IMG/VR virus record: IMGVR_UViG_3300020215_000045
Location: 1 to 39,140 of that record
DNA length: 39,140 nt
Strand: one strand, 5' to 3'
Source of the DNA: a virus
Below the pieces are notes generated by a model, which did no database searches, was not told the DNA's origin, and saw nothing but the letters and a program-made list of their open reading frames with translations. A program made the position numbers and the translations under genes. Each line of letters opens with the position of its first letter. The stretch's first letter is position 1. Below, piece after piece: positions 24,934 to 31,476 of the stretch.

Positions 24934-25238
24934 TAAGCGGGAATTGAGACGGGCAAACTATGCTGTCCGATTAGGACCGGTGGAGTCCATTCATTCTTGA
25001 CTTTCTCCCATCCGCATTCTTGAAGCACCTTATTCCATGTCCCGAGTTTCGTTACTTCCTCTACAAACAGTTTGAGCGTTAGAGAAAAGGACTTTTCAGC
25101 GTCTTCAAAAGAGTCGCCGTGGGCCGCTAAGTCAAGCGCCGGAGAATAGCAGACAAACGCCTCCCCCTCCCTCATGTAAAGGACGGGAATGTTGCGGATC
25201 GTGACGTTTGATTTAGCGCGAATTCGGACTTTTTTCAT
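24933..25238 (-). CDS. hicB: HicB-type antitoxin
   Basis: A 101-residue protein; ATG at 25238 is chosen because AGGAG lies 6 bases upstream. The EAFVCYSPALDLAAHGDSFEDAEKSF segment matches the degenerate RNase H-like HicB core that covers HicA. No DNA-binding tail (HTH or ribbon) is obvious after it. The order antitoxin then toxin differs from the common hicA-hicB order, although both are known. Confidence 0.78.
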   Translation of the reverse strand: MKKVRIRAKSNVTIRNIPVLYMREGEAFVCYSPALDLAAHGDSFEDAEKSFSLTLKLFVEEVTKLGTWNKVLQECGWEKVKNEWTPPVLIGQHSLPVSIPA

Positions 25239-25255
25239 TTGAATCTCCTGGTGCA

Positions 25256-25284
25256 AGTATAGACGGCATTTCTGGATATTTCTA
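25256..25284 (-). promoter_or_regulatory. Putative hicBA promoter
   Basis: On the minus strand TAGAAA (25284-25279), 17-base spacer and TATACT (25261-25256). The start would fall at about 25249, right at the hicB Shine-Dalgarno sequence, giving a very short leader. Confidence 0.45.
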
Positions 25285-25364
25285 TAGGAATTTTTTAAAG
25301 AGGCAGGCCAAGAGCCTTGATTTATAAGGCTTCCGGAGGGGTGAAAAAAATACTAAATAAATCG

Positions 25365-25392
25365 TTGACACAGCCGTTATAACTGCTATCAT
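25365..25392 (+). promoter_or_regulatory. Sigma70 promoter of the right-arm operon
   Basis: Perfect TTGACA (25365-25370), 16-base spacer, TATCAT (25387-25392). It drives the long plus-strand operon starting at 25484. The spacer contains AGCCGTT, repeated in the downstream hairpin arm. Confidence 0.75.
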
Positions 25393-25413
25393 TAACTTCA
25401 TTGAAATAAAAAA

Positions 25414-25443
25414 AGCCGTTCCGGGGCTTAGACCGAAACGGCT
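25414..25443 (-). terminator. Leader hairpin; strong terminator only when read on the minus strand
   Basis: AGCCGTT/AACGGCT arms with inner CGG/CCG pairs, preceded on the plus strand by seven A's. On the minus strand this is a stem followed by TTTTTTTAT, a good terminator, yet no minus-strand gene ends here. On the plus strand it forms a 5' leader hairpin of the operon. It could block antisense transcripts or shape the leader. A short hairpin GGCT-AAA-AGCC next to the ATG overlaps the AGGAGG Shine-Dalgarno. Confidence 0.6.
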
Positions 25444-25483
25444 CGTACAGAAGGCTAATAACCTATATAGGAGGCTAAAAGCC

Positions 25484-25663
25484 ATGAGTCAGTATACCTC
25501 AGTTACTCCCTGCCGGGAAGTTCGAATTTGTCAGCGCTGCAATGGGCCTATTGACGGCTCGGCGCGCCGGAATTTATCTCCATTTTCAAACAAAAAGCCT
25601 ACGCATTGCGATCCGTGCATTCTCAGTTCGCTTATGCGGTGGCCTTCCTTGGGGGTGATGTAA
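25484..25663 (+). CDS. Mini zinc-ribbon protein, first gene of the right-arm operon
   Basis: A 59-residue protein with CQRC (16-19) and CDPC (42-45), a four-Cys zinc ribbon. AGGAGG lies 7 bases before the ATG. The stop overlaps the next ATG (TAATG). Likely a small nucleic-acid-binding or host-interaction protein; family not recognised. Confidence 0.65.
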   Translation: MSQYTSVTPCREVRICQRCNGPIDGSARRNLSPFSNKKPTHCDPCILSSLMRWPSLGVM

Positions 25664-25929
25664 TGAAACGCACGCCAACGCTCGTTAAAGACATTTATGC
25701 AGTTGTTCGGGAAGTCATCGAGGACTATGCGGGTGAAGACGCCCTCCTCGATAAGACTGACGGCATCGAATACGCAGAGCAAATTGCAAAAATCGCCTGC
25801 AATGCGCACGAGGATTTAATTAGCGCTGTTGAGCTTGCTCTTACGACTTTCGACGAACACGATTTAAAAGTCCCTTTTACGCGACAGATTTTAACCGAAG
25901 CTCTCGCAAAAGCCGTGGTGAAGCTATGA
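25663..25929 (+). CDS. Small helical protein
   Basis: An 88-residue protein coupled by TAATG to the zinc-ribbon gene; this start is preferred over an earlier in-frame ATG that would overlap it. Predicted all-helical (LVKDIYAVVREVIEDYAG; HEDLISAVELALTTFDEHD). Family not recognised. Confidence 0.6.
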   Translation: MKRTPTLVKDIYAVVREVIEDYAGEDALLDKTDGIEYAEQIAKIACNAHEDLISAVELALTTFDEHDLKVPFTRQILTEALAKAVVKL

Positions 25930-26123
25930 CGCACGTCAAAATCATTATCCAAGCCGCTGAATTCCGGATCTGTGAGCAGACGGACGACGACCATCCCACG
26001 GTTTACACGCTCGAAAATGCCGAAACCGACTGCGTCATCGACGGCGCGGACCGGCCCGAGGATTTAATGTCGAAGCTGATCCGGTTAAGCACGGTCAGGC
26101 TTCCGGAGGTACAAGTATCATGA
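25926..26123 (+). CDS. Small hypothetical protein
   Basis: A 65-residue acidic protein (KIIIQAAEFRICEQTDDDHP ... EDLMSKLIRL), with ATGA overlaps at both ends. Predicted beta-beta-helix. Function unknown. Confidence 0.55.
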   Translation: MTHVKIIIQAAEFRICEQTDDDHPTVYTLENAETDCVIDGADRPEDLMSKLIRLSTVRLPEVQVS

Positions 26124-26335
26124 ACAACCAGGTTTTAACCGCGCCTAGGGCGCATGGAGGTACTGTGACGAAAGAGAAGGAGCAAAAAGCAAGTGACTTC
26201 ACAATGATGAGAATAAGCAAGGATCTGGTTAGAGATATCCGAATCGCCGCTGCATACGAGGAAAAAAGTATGGTGATGTGGCTAGATTCGGTCGTCAGAG
26301 AAGCTTTAAAAAAACAAGGACAGAAAAAGAAATGA
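26120..26335 (+). CDS. Ribbon-helix-helix (Arc/MetJ-like) regulator
   Basis: A 71-residue protein with the strand FTMMRIS at about 27-33 and two helices (KDLVRDIRIAAAYEEK and SMVMWLDSVVREALKK), the standard ribbon-helix-helix layout that binds DNA as a dimer. ATG overlaps the previous stop (ATGA). GGAGG also precedes an in-frame GTG at 26165, which would give a 56-residue form; the DNA-binding core is the same. Likely a repressor of the early operon. Confidence 0.72.
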   Translation: MNNQVLTAPRAHGGTVTKEKEQKASDFTMMRISKDLVRDIRIAAAYEEKSMVMWLDSVVREALKKQGQKKK

Positions 26336-26418
26336 ACCTCTGGCATGCTTCTGGTATTAAGGGCGAAAAATTTACAGCTCTATCCCATGAAGTTGCACAG
26401 AAAAAAGGAATTGCATAA
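26332..26418 (+). CDS. Tiny open frame, possible part of a broken peptide deformylase
   Basis: A 28-residue frame (ATGA overlap with the regulator). Its end, GEKFTALSHEVAQKKGIA, followed after an in-frame TAA by MLRHEVDHLNGKF, resembles the run-up to the peptide deformylase zinc helix. May be a remnant; otherwise a tiny unknown gene. Confidence 0.3.
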   Translation: MNLWHASGIKGEKFTALSHEVAQKKGIA

Positions 26419-26712
26419 ATGTTAAGGCACGAGGTTGATCATTTAAACGGTAAGTTTGTCACGTCGGAAAAAAATATGGTTTCCGGGCAGGTAAATCAAT
26501 TTAGAAACTATGTTTCGCGCGTGGCCGAGCTTACAAAAGCTCCATTATCGGACGCATGTCGTGTAAGTGGTTCCGCGACAGGCAGTTACAGAAGCGTTCG
26601 AATTTGCTTTAATTTACGTCTTAATACCTGTTCCTGCCTCCAGTTTTTAAATTTTCCCGCATTTTCAGGAAATACTCTTTCCATACTTCTTTTTAAACGG
26701 GTGCTGTTATGA
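26419..26712 (+). CDS. Open frame carrying a peptide deformylase HEVDH motif; uncertain gene
   Basis: A 97-residue frame starting right after the preceding TAA. RHEVDHLNGKF (about 3-13) matches motif 3 of peptide deformylase (HExDH, the zinc site), but motifs 1 (GxGxAAxQ) and 2 (EGCxS) are absent. After about residue 60 the composition changes (Cys/Phe/Leu-rich) and looks less like coding sequence. No good RBS is seen. The ATGA overlap with the next gene is the main support for the 3' end. Confidence 0.35.
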   Translation: MLRHEVDHLNGKFVTSEKNMVSGQVNQFRNYVSRVAELTKAPLSDACRVSGSATGSYRSVRICFNLRLNTCSCLQFLNFPAFSGNTLSILLFKRVLL

Positions 26713-26972
26713 ACCCGCTCGTCCGTCTTTTCCCCAAATACGCGATTATTTCCACGCCTGAACACGACTTTGAGACGCACCGCGAACTCGGAAAAGTCGT
26801 CACGAGGATTTCCAGGAAATTAGTCTCGAAGAATGAGACTCTGCGGGAAGCCGCGCATCGTATCAATATTCTGGAAAAAAAGATAGCGGAGCTTCAGGCC
26901 GCACTAAAGCATGAACAGAACCTCTCAATTCGCCAGGAACGCTCTGTCCGCTACCGGAGACGCAAGCCATGA
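26709..26972 (+). CDS. Small coiled-coil protein
   Basis: An 87-residue basic protein, helical with heptads from about 30 to 70 (SKNETLREAAHRINILEKKIAEL) and a basic tail (RSVRYRRRKP). ATGA overlaps on both sides. Function unknown. Confidence 0.5.
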   Translation: MNPLVRLFPKYAIISTPEHDFETHRELGKVVTRISRKLVSKNETLREAAHRINILEKKIAELQAALKHEQNLSIRQERSVRYRRRKP

Positions 26973-27154
26973 CACTTCAGATCACTTATCACGAGGACCG
27001 CGCTGTTATTTCTGGAATGATTTCAATGGGACCTTTTCACTTTTCGGTTTCAAAGATTCTGGCTGAAGAAGTTGAGAAGCTTCAAGCCCGGTTGCAGCAG
27101 GCGGAAAGACGGCTGCTTGAAACTGAGCGATCGATTAAGGAGCTTGGGCCATGA
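26969..27154 (+). CDS. Small beta/helix protein
   Basis: A 61-residue protein with a beta-type N-terminus (LQITYHEDRAVISGMI) and a helical C-terminus (EEVEKLQARLQQAERRL). Coupled by overlaps. Function unknown. Confidence 0.5.
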   Translation: MTLQITYHEDRAVISGMISMGPFHFSVSKILAEEVEKLQARLQQAERRLLETERSIKELGP

Positions 27155-27330
27155 AAGATTCTGACGCGGTTCTCCGCTGCCGGGAAATTGCGATGGGGCT
27201 TGGCATTATCCAGGTAAGGCTTGTCAGCCTTGCCGGAGTCGTCCCGATCCCTGCGGAGATCCTGCGCGCAAATGCGGGGCTTTTGGGAGAGCTTTCCCAG
27301 GCCTTAAAAGAAATCGAGGAGGAAAAATGA
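27151..27330 (+). CDS. Small helical protein
   Basis: A 59-residue protein (REIAMGLGIIQVRLVSLAG ... LLGELSQALKEIEEEK) starting in an ATGA overlap. No family recognised; probably real because of the tight packing and good RBS context before the next gene (GAGGAGG at its end). Confidence 0.5.
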   Translation: MKDSDAVLRCREIAMGLGIIQVRLVSLAGVVPIPAEILRANAGLLGELSQALKEIEEEK

Positions 27331-27443
27331 ATATGAACTACGCACCCGGAATCTCAGCATGTGCGAACTGCGGCAGGCCGAGGCTTATCTGCGACTGCCC
27401 CGAACCTGAAGAACAAGAGGCTGTTTATGACTGGGACCGTTGA
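27327..27443 (+). CDS. Mini zinc-ribbon-like protein
   Basis: A 38-residue protein with CANC (12-15) and CDC (22-24), then an acidic tail. Begins in an ATGA overlap and is preceded by GAGGAGG. Could bind metal; function unknown. Confidence 0.5.
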   Translation: MNMNYAPGISACANCGRPRLICDCPEPEEQEAVYDWDR

Positions 27444-27573
27444 AAAAGTCGAGTTTCATACACGCTATCCGGCTGAAGAATTCTTTTACCGGAAGATCAG
27501 CGAAGGCGCGCGGAACGTAAAGTTCTGGTGGGCTGCCGGCGGCCCGTTTTCCGTCGAATTTGAGGCCGCTTGA
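27427..27573 (+). CDS. Small hypothetical protein
   Basis: A 48-residue protein (KVEFHTRYPAEEFFYRKI ... VKFWWAAGGPFSVEF) starting inside the 3' end of the mini zinc-ribbon gene; AGAGG lies 7 bases before ATG. Beta-rich; function unknown. Confidence 0.45.
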   Translation: MTGTVEKVEFHTRYPAEEFFYRKISEGARNVKFWWAAGGPFSVEFEAA

Positions 27574-27656
27574 AACAATTTTTAACCGGGCTTTTTTGTA
27601 TCGCGGCCGTGCTCACGCTTGCCTGGATGATGGAAATATGCGCCGGGAGACTTTAG
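27570..27656 (+). CDS. Tiny membrane peptide
   Basis: A 28-residue frame starting with TTG in a TTGA overlap, almost entirely one hydrophobic segment (FLTGLFCIAAVLTLAWMM). Weak support. Confidence 0.3.
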   Translation: MKQFLTGLFCIAAVLTLAWMMEICAGRL

Positions 27657-27766
27657 AAATTATCTTTACCGTTTTTTTAATGGTGTCTGCTGCTGTCGGA
27701 TGCATGGCTTTTCTGGCGAATGCTCCGGTCGACGTAGCGGAAGAACTTAATTTAATCGAGGAATAA
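27638..27766 (+). CDS. Small membrane protein
   Basis: A 42-residue protein with one hydrophobic segment (IIFTVFLMVSAAVGCMAFLA) and an acidic tail (DVAEELNLIEE). Overlaps the preceding frame. Function unknown. Confidence 0.45.
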   Translation: MRRETLEIIFTVFLMVSAAVGCMAFLANAPVDVAEELNLIEE

Positions 27767-27776
27767 AAGGAGATTT

Positions 27777-28685
27777 ATGACAACCCAAGTTCAAAAAGAA
27801 AGTTTTTCATCAACATCGCTTGAAAGAACCTCAGAACTCGCCGCAATTGCGGTTGCGGCTGCGGCAAAAGCCGAAGTCGAGTCCGCCTATGTCATGGCCT
27901 TAAAGCGGCCCCGAAACGAGGATGACGCCCGAATTAAGATCAAAAATATTTGTGGCGATCCGGATTTTGCGGAAAAAGCAAAGTACCAAAAGCCGGTTTC
28001 CGGAAAAATCATGGAAGGGCCGTCAATCCGATTCGCCGAAGAAATGATCAGGCACTGGGGTAACGTTAAGACCATGCAAAACACGATTTACGAGGACGAA
28101 AACAAGCGGATCGTAAAGCTCACTGTCATTGACCTTGAATCAAACATTTCCTACTCCAAAGAAATCGGACTGGAAAAGACCGTTGAGCGGCGAGATTCCA
28201 AGGGCCGGGATGTTCTTGGTGAGCGAACGAATACTGGCGGGCAGAAGGTTTACATCGTTCGAGCCACTGAAGACGAAATGATGAATAAAGAGGCGGCGGC
28301 AGTTTCAAAAGTGATCCGCAATAACGGCCTCCGCCTTATTCCCCAGCACATCATCGAAGCGGCTATGGACGCGGTAGATGAAACGCTTAAGAAAAAGGTC
28401 AACAGTAATCCGGAAGCGGAAAAGCAAAAGGTTATGGACGCCTTTTCAAAGCTCGGGATTATGCCATCAGAAATTGAAAAATACTTGGGTCATTCGGTCA
28501 AGACGATCTCCCCCGCCGAAGTGGTCAGTCTTCGCGGCGTCTATACCACGATCAAAGAAGGTTCTGCAAAATGGGCGGATTACCTTCAGGTAGAGGAAAA
28601 GAAAGCAGAGCTTACTGAAGATATGCTTATCAGAAAAACCTCCCCCGCCAAGTCTGAAGAGCTTGAAGAAAGGCTTGGAGAATGA
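27777..28685 (+). CDS. Conserved phage recombination-locus protein, possible single-strand annealing protein
   Basis: A 302-residue protein with a pattern seen in many phages beside an exonuclease: an Ala-rich helix (AAIAVAAAAKAEVESAYVMAL), EGPSIRFAEEMIRHWGN, then SNISYSKEIGLEKTVERRDSKG and a helical NKEAAAVSKVIRNNGLRLIP. Its partner (overlapping by ATGA) is a PD-(D/E)XK-like nuclease, so a recombination or annealing role is likely. I do not have a firm family name. RBS AAAGGAG lies 7 bases before ATG. Confidence 0.6.
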   Translation: MTTQVQKESFSSTSLERTSELAAIAVAAAAKAEVESAYVMALKRPRNEDDARIKIKNICGDPDFAEKAKYQKPVSGKIMEGPSIRFAEEMIRHWGNVKTMQNTIYEDENKRIVKLTVIDLESNISYSKEIGLEKTVERRDSKGRDVLGERTNTGGQKVYIVRATEDEMMNKEAAAVSKVIRNNGLRLIPQHIIEAAMDAVDETLKKKVNSNPEAEKQKVMDAFSKLGIMPSEIEKYLGHSVKTISPAEVVSLRGVYTTIKEGSAKWADYLQVEEKKAELTEDMLIRKTSPAKSEELEERLGE

Positions 28686-29359
28686 AAACCGAGACCATTC
28701 CGGCCACGCCTGATCTCGTGCTGACTCCGGACCACAAATATTTCTGGAAGGGCGAGTATGTTCCGGGCAACAACGAAATTCTTAAGGCGGCCGGAATTAT
28801 TGATTATTCAGGAGTGCCGGAGCAAATTCTCCAGGACAAAATGATTCTTGGGAAGAACGTGCATCTGATTACAAAGGTCTATGACGAAAACCCTCTTTTT
28901 AATGACGAAATCGTAAAAGCAGAATACCCCGAATGCGTTCCTTATTTCGAAGCGTATAAAAAATTTAAATCAGCGCATGATTTCAGGCCGATTTTTTCCG
29001 AAACTTCGCTTTACTCGAAAAGATGGCGCTTTGCCACCACGCCGGACCGGGTAGGGCATATCGCCTATAAAGGCGCGGTCTATTTAGCGGTCGTGCAGAT
29101 CAAATGCACCTGGGAAATGAAATCTTCCGTCGGCCCGCAGACTTACGCCGAGAAATTGGCCTGGGAAGAAAATTACAAGCAAAAGACTCAAAAACGCTTT
29201 GGCCTTTGCCTTCAAAAAGACGGTGACTTTTATCTTGAAGAATACGCCGATCCAAACGACGAGCAGGATTTTAAGGCCGCGCTTTGGCTTTGGCATCAGC
29301 GAGTTTCAAAATACAAAACCCTTAAAGGAGAAAAGCAAAATGACAACCGCGCAGCTTGA
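28682..29359 (+). CDS. PD-(D/E)XK-type (YqaJ/lambda-exonuclease-like) nuclease with unusual QxK
   Basis: A 225-residue protein of the viral recombinase/exonuclease group: conserved GKNVH (57-61), Glu107 (SETSL), Asp122 (TTPDRVG), then AVVQIKC (136-142) and QTYAEKLA (153-160). In related nucleases the third element is (D/E)xK; here Gln139-x-Lys141 stands instead. Either the catalytic acid is lost or supplied elsewhere. It overlaps the upstream recombination gene (ATGA). Confidence 0.7.
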   Translation: MKTETIPATPDLVLTPDHKYFWKGEYVPGNNEILKAAGIIDYSGVPEQILQDKMILGKNVHLITKVYDENPLFNDEIVKAEYPECVPYFEAYKKFKSAHDFRPIFSETSLYSKRWRFATTPDRVGHIAYKGAVYLAVVQIKCTWEMKSSVGPQTYAEKLAWEENYKQKTQKRFGLCLQKDGDFYLEEYADPNDEQDFKAALWLWHQRVSKYKTLKGEKQNDNRAA

Positions 29360-30026
29360 AGAACAGAAACAGGTCATCGAGACAGAGGTTTTGCCACTGG
29401 CTCAAAGAACGCAAAACCTTATCGTCAGAAACAAAGAAGAGCGCCAAACGCTATTTCTTGACATCAAGAAAGCCAGGGAATTGAAAGAGCGCATTGAAGA
29501 GCGCTTCCATTTCTCCGAGAACCGGGATAAAGCGCATAAGGTTTGGAAAGCGCTTAAAGACGCTGAAAACCAGGCTTACGAACCCATTGACGGATTTTGC
29601 GAAGCCGGGAAAAAGGCCATTGATAAATTTGACACGGCTGAGGCTCAAAAAGCGCGGCAGGAAGCAGAGCTTGCCGAAGCCAAGCGCCGCGATGAAGAAG
29701 CGAAAGAAAAAGCCCGGCTTGAAGCGAAGGCCGAAAAGGAACTTGAAAAAGGAAACGTCGCCAAGGCGGAAGCGCTGCTTGAGCAGGCGGAAGCGCCCAA
29801 AACGTCCGTTTCTTTCTCCCCTGCCCCTGGCAAAACCCGAGAGCTTGTCACGAAAGCCAATGTTTTAAATATGTTGAAGCTCTGCAAATTGATCGTTGAC
29901 GGCGAAATCGGAATCAACGTCCTAGAGGTTAAAGAAGGCGAATTGAATAAATGGGCAAAGGACAAAAAAGTTACCGAGAAATTTGACGGAATCGAGCTTT
30001 ACGAAGTAGCTGCGGGAAGGATTTAA
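29340..30026 (+). CDS. Coiled-coil protein of the recombination cassette (DUF1351-like layout)
   Basis: A 228-residue protein; ATG at 29340 is chosen because AAAGGAG lies 9 bases upstream. A long charged coiled coil (about 20-150, Lys/Glu/Ala-rich) is followed by a compact C-terminal domain (TKANVLNMLKLCKLIVDGEI ... LNKWAKDKKV). Proteins of this shape are found beside YqaJ-type nucleases and annealing proteins in many phages. Exact role unknown. Confidence 0.6.
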   Translation: MTTAQLEEQKQVIETEVLPLAQRTQNLIVRNKEERQTLFLDIKKARELKERIEERFHFSENRDKAHKVWKALKDAENQAYEPIDGFCEAGKKAIDKFDTAEAQKARQEAELAEAKRRDEEAKEKARLEAKAEKELEKGNVAKAEALLEQAEAPKTSVSFSPAPGKTRELVTKANVLNMLKLCKLIVDGEIGINVLEVKEGELNKWAKDKKVTEKFDGIELYEVAAGRI

Positions 30027-30048
30027 CCATGACCGAAGAAGTGAAGCC

Positions 30049-30216
30049 GTGACTAAAGAACTTATCCAGGTCACCGAATACGTCTACTCCGAAGACGAAA
30101 TCCTTTTCGCTAAAGCGCAGCTTGAAAAGTACGGCACAAAAGTCATTTTAAAACACGAAATCGGCGGGAACGGGCACTATACGCCGAAAGTTGCTTATTT
30201 CCGTGAAGCGCAATGA
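30049..30216 (+). CDS. Small hypothetical protein
   Basis: A 55-residue protein starting with GTG inside the stop of a 7-codon frame that opens at 30029. Beta/helix type (LIQVTEYVYSEDEILFAKAQ). A 14-residue frame at 30213-30257 links it by overlaps to the next gene. Confidence 0.45.
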   Translation: MTKELIQVTEYVYSEDEILFAKAQLEKYGTKVILKHEIGGNGHYTPKVAYFREAQ

Positions 30217-30253
30217 CGGACGCTGAATTCGTTCATTGTGAGGACGGGACGGA

Positions 30254-30487
30254 ATGAAAGAAATCAGGCCGGTTATTTTAAAAAGAGACTGTGAAATTTT
30301 GGGATGTATGGAGAATGACGCGCGGCATCTTTTGAATTGGATTGAGCAAGCCCGGCGCGGCTGTAATTATAAGACCGATTTTATCAAGCCGCTTCAATCC
30401 TCGCTTTCAGACTGTATTAAGGCCGATGCCCAAAGCATTTTGAACCATATCCGCAAATGCGAAAAAAACAACTGGATAATCCCTTGA
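30254..30487 (+). CDS. Small Cys-containing helical protein
   Basis: A 77-residue protein with five Cys (DCEILGCMEND, RRGCNYK, SDCIKAD, IRKCEKN) spread through helices. Overlaps neighbours by ATGA and TTGA. Function unknown. Confidence 0.55.
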   Translation: MKEIRPVILKRDCEILGCMENDARHLLNWIEQARRGCNYKTDFIKPLQSSLSDCIKADAQSILNHIRKCEKNNWIIP

Positions 30488-30705
30488 AGCTCCTAACCCT
30501 CCTCCTCATTCCCCTGCTAGCGGGGGGAAATGCGTTTGCTCTTGAGGTTAAGGAATTCGGCGAACATAAGCATTGCTGGCATCCATCCCAAGTCCAACAT
30601 GCGGCAATGAATCACGAAGATAAATACTGTTGTCTTTGCGGGGAACGATACTGCGGCCCGTCGAATCGGGATTATTGCAAAGAGCATGGGATTTACTGCC
30701 AATGA
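30484..30705 (+). CDS. Small exported Cys-rich protein
   Basis: TTG at 30484 overlaps the previous stop and gives a 73-residue protein beginning with a signal peptide (residues 1-19, ending GGNAFA). The mature part has seven cysteines (HCWHP, YCCLCGERYCGP, YCKEHGIYC) and several His, suggesting a metal site or disulphides in the periplasm. It is followed by a lipoprotein gene in an overlap. The role is unknown. Confidence 0.6.
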   Translation: MKLLTLLLIPLLAGGNAFALEVKEFGEHKHCWHPSQVQHAAMNHEDKYCCLCGERYCGPSNRDYCKEHGIYCQ

Positions 30706-30881
30706 CCCGCGCCATTCTCCTGCTCGTTCTGATGATGGCGGGGTGCGCGTCAAAGCCAAAACCTTTTTTAAGCGAAAAGGACGGATGGGTCTGCATAAAC
30801 AGCATTGAATTTAAAACGCAGAGATGTTTCAACATGCAGCCTTTCAAGAGGGGCGAGCGTTCGAGGATTTTGGAGCCATGA
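30702..30881 (+). CDS. Small lipoprotein
   Basis: A 59-residue protein with a signal peptide and lipobox LMMAGC, lipidated Cys at 15, followed by a short tail with two further Cys (VCINS, RCFNM). ATGA overlap with the exported Cys-rich gene. A spanin outer subunit is conceivable, but there is no proline-rich Rz1-like region; surface exclusion is also possible. Confidence 0.65.
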   Translation: MTRAILLLVLMMAGCASKPKPFLSEKDGWVCINSIEFKTQRCFNMQPFKRGERSRILEP

Positions 30882-31141
30882 CCTTCCGCCTCGACCCATC
30901 CGCCAATCAACCGCCCTGGCTTTGTTATGCCCTGGCAGACATCGAAAAGCGCCTGCATTTACTGACGACCTGGGAAGCTCAGTTTATCAGGACCATACGG
31001 CCCCGCATTCAAATGGGAATGTGGACCTCTTCCCCGCAGCAGGACACGCTGTTCAAGGTCTGGAAAGCGGTGAATCACAGAAAGCAGAAGCCGTGGGAAA
31101 AGGGTGATCCGCCACCAAAGAAAAAAGCAGCCAGATGGTAA
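30878..31141 (+). CDS. Hypothetical protein
   Basis: An 87-residue protein with ATG in an ATGA overlap with the lipoprotein stop; an earlier in-frame ATG would overlap that gene further. Trp-rich helical part (WLCYALADIEKRLHLLTTWE) and a basic tail (PPPKKKAARW). Function unknown. Confidence 0.5.
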   Translation: MTFRLDPSANQPPWLCYALADIEKRLHLLTTWEAQFIRTIRPRIQMGMWTSSPQQDTLFKVWKAVNHRKQKPWEKGDPPPKKKAARW

Positions 31142-31154
31142 TAGGGAATTTCTT

Positions 31155-31337
31155 ATGCTGAAGAAAGCAGCGATTAAGATCCTGCATTATTTTAAAGATT
31201 TATTCTCAGCTGTGCTTTTCGTTGTAATTTTTTTCGCGATCGTCATTGCCCTTTACCTGGCCAGTTTCGCGATTGTGCCGTCCTGCGATTCATTGCCCGC
31301 AGCCGGACCGGGAAGCAATACCTTTTGTCTCAGCTGA
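31155..31337 (+). CDS. Small membrane protein
   Basis: A 60-residue protein with a basic N-terminus, one long hydrophobic segment (SAVLFVVIFFAIVIALYLAS) and a short Cys-containing tail. AGGGAA lies 7 bases before ATG. Part of the small exported/membrane group at 30484-31438. A holin-type role is possible. Confidence 0.5.
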   Translation: MLKKAAIKILHYFKDLFSAVLFVVIFFAIVIALYLASFAIVPSCDSLPAAGPGSNTFCLS

Positions 31338-31438
31338 TGCACTACAGTCTTGAATGCAAGACCCAGGACTGCGATTCCTGCGAAGAGCCTTTCTGCAGCT
31401 GTTCGCATCATGAGAAGGAACGGAAATTATCTACTTAA
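31337..31438 (+). CDS. Tiny Cys-rich protein
   Basis: A 33-residue protein with five Cys (CKTQDCDSCEEPFCSC) then HHEKE. TGATG overlap with the membrane gene. Likely metal binding; function unknown. The gap 31439-31476 holds nothing clear except a 3-codon frame. Confidence 0.45.
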   Translation: MHYSLECKTQDCDSCEEPFCSCSHHEKERKLST

Positions 31439-31476
31439 CGCAAGCGCTTAAACTGAACGGAATGCTTGACTAAAAC

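Noticed and set aside
25282-25485. 67-codon hydrophobic minus-strand frame in the control region
   Set aside because: It runs through a strong plus-strand promoter and leader hairpin and has no RBS; hydrophobicity reflects AT-rich control DNA.
26586-26780. 64-codon minus-strand frame
   Set aside because: Isolated on the wrong strand in a tightly packed plus-strand operon, with no RBS.
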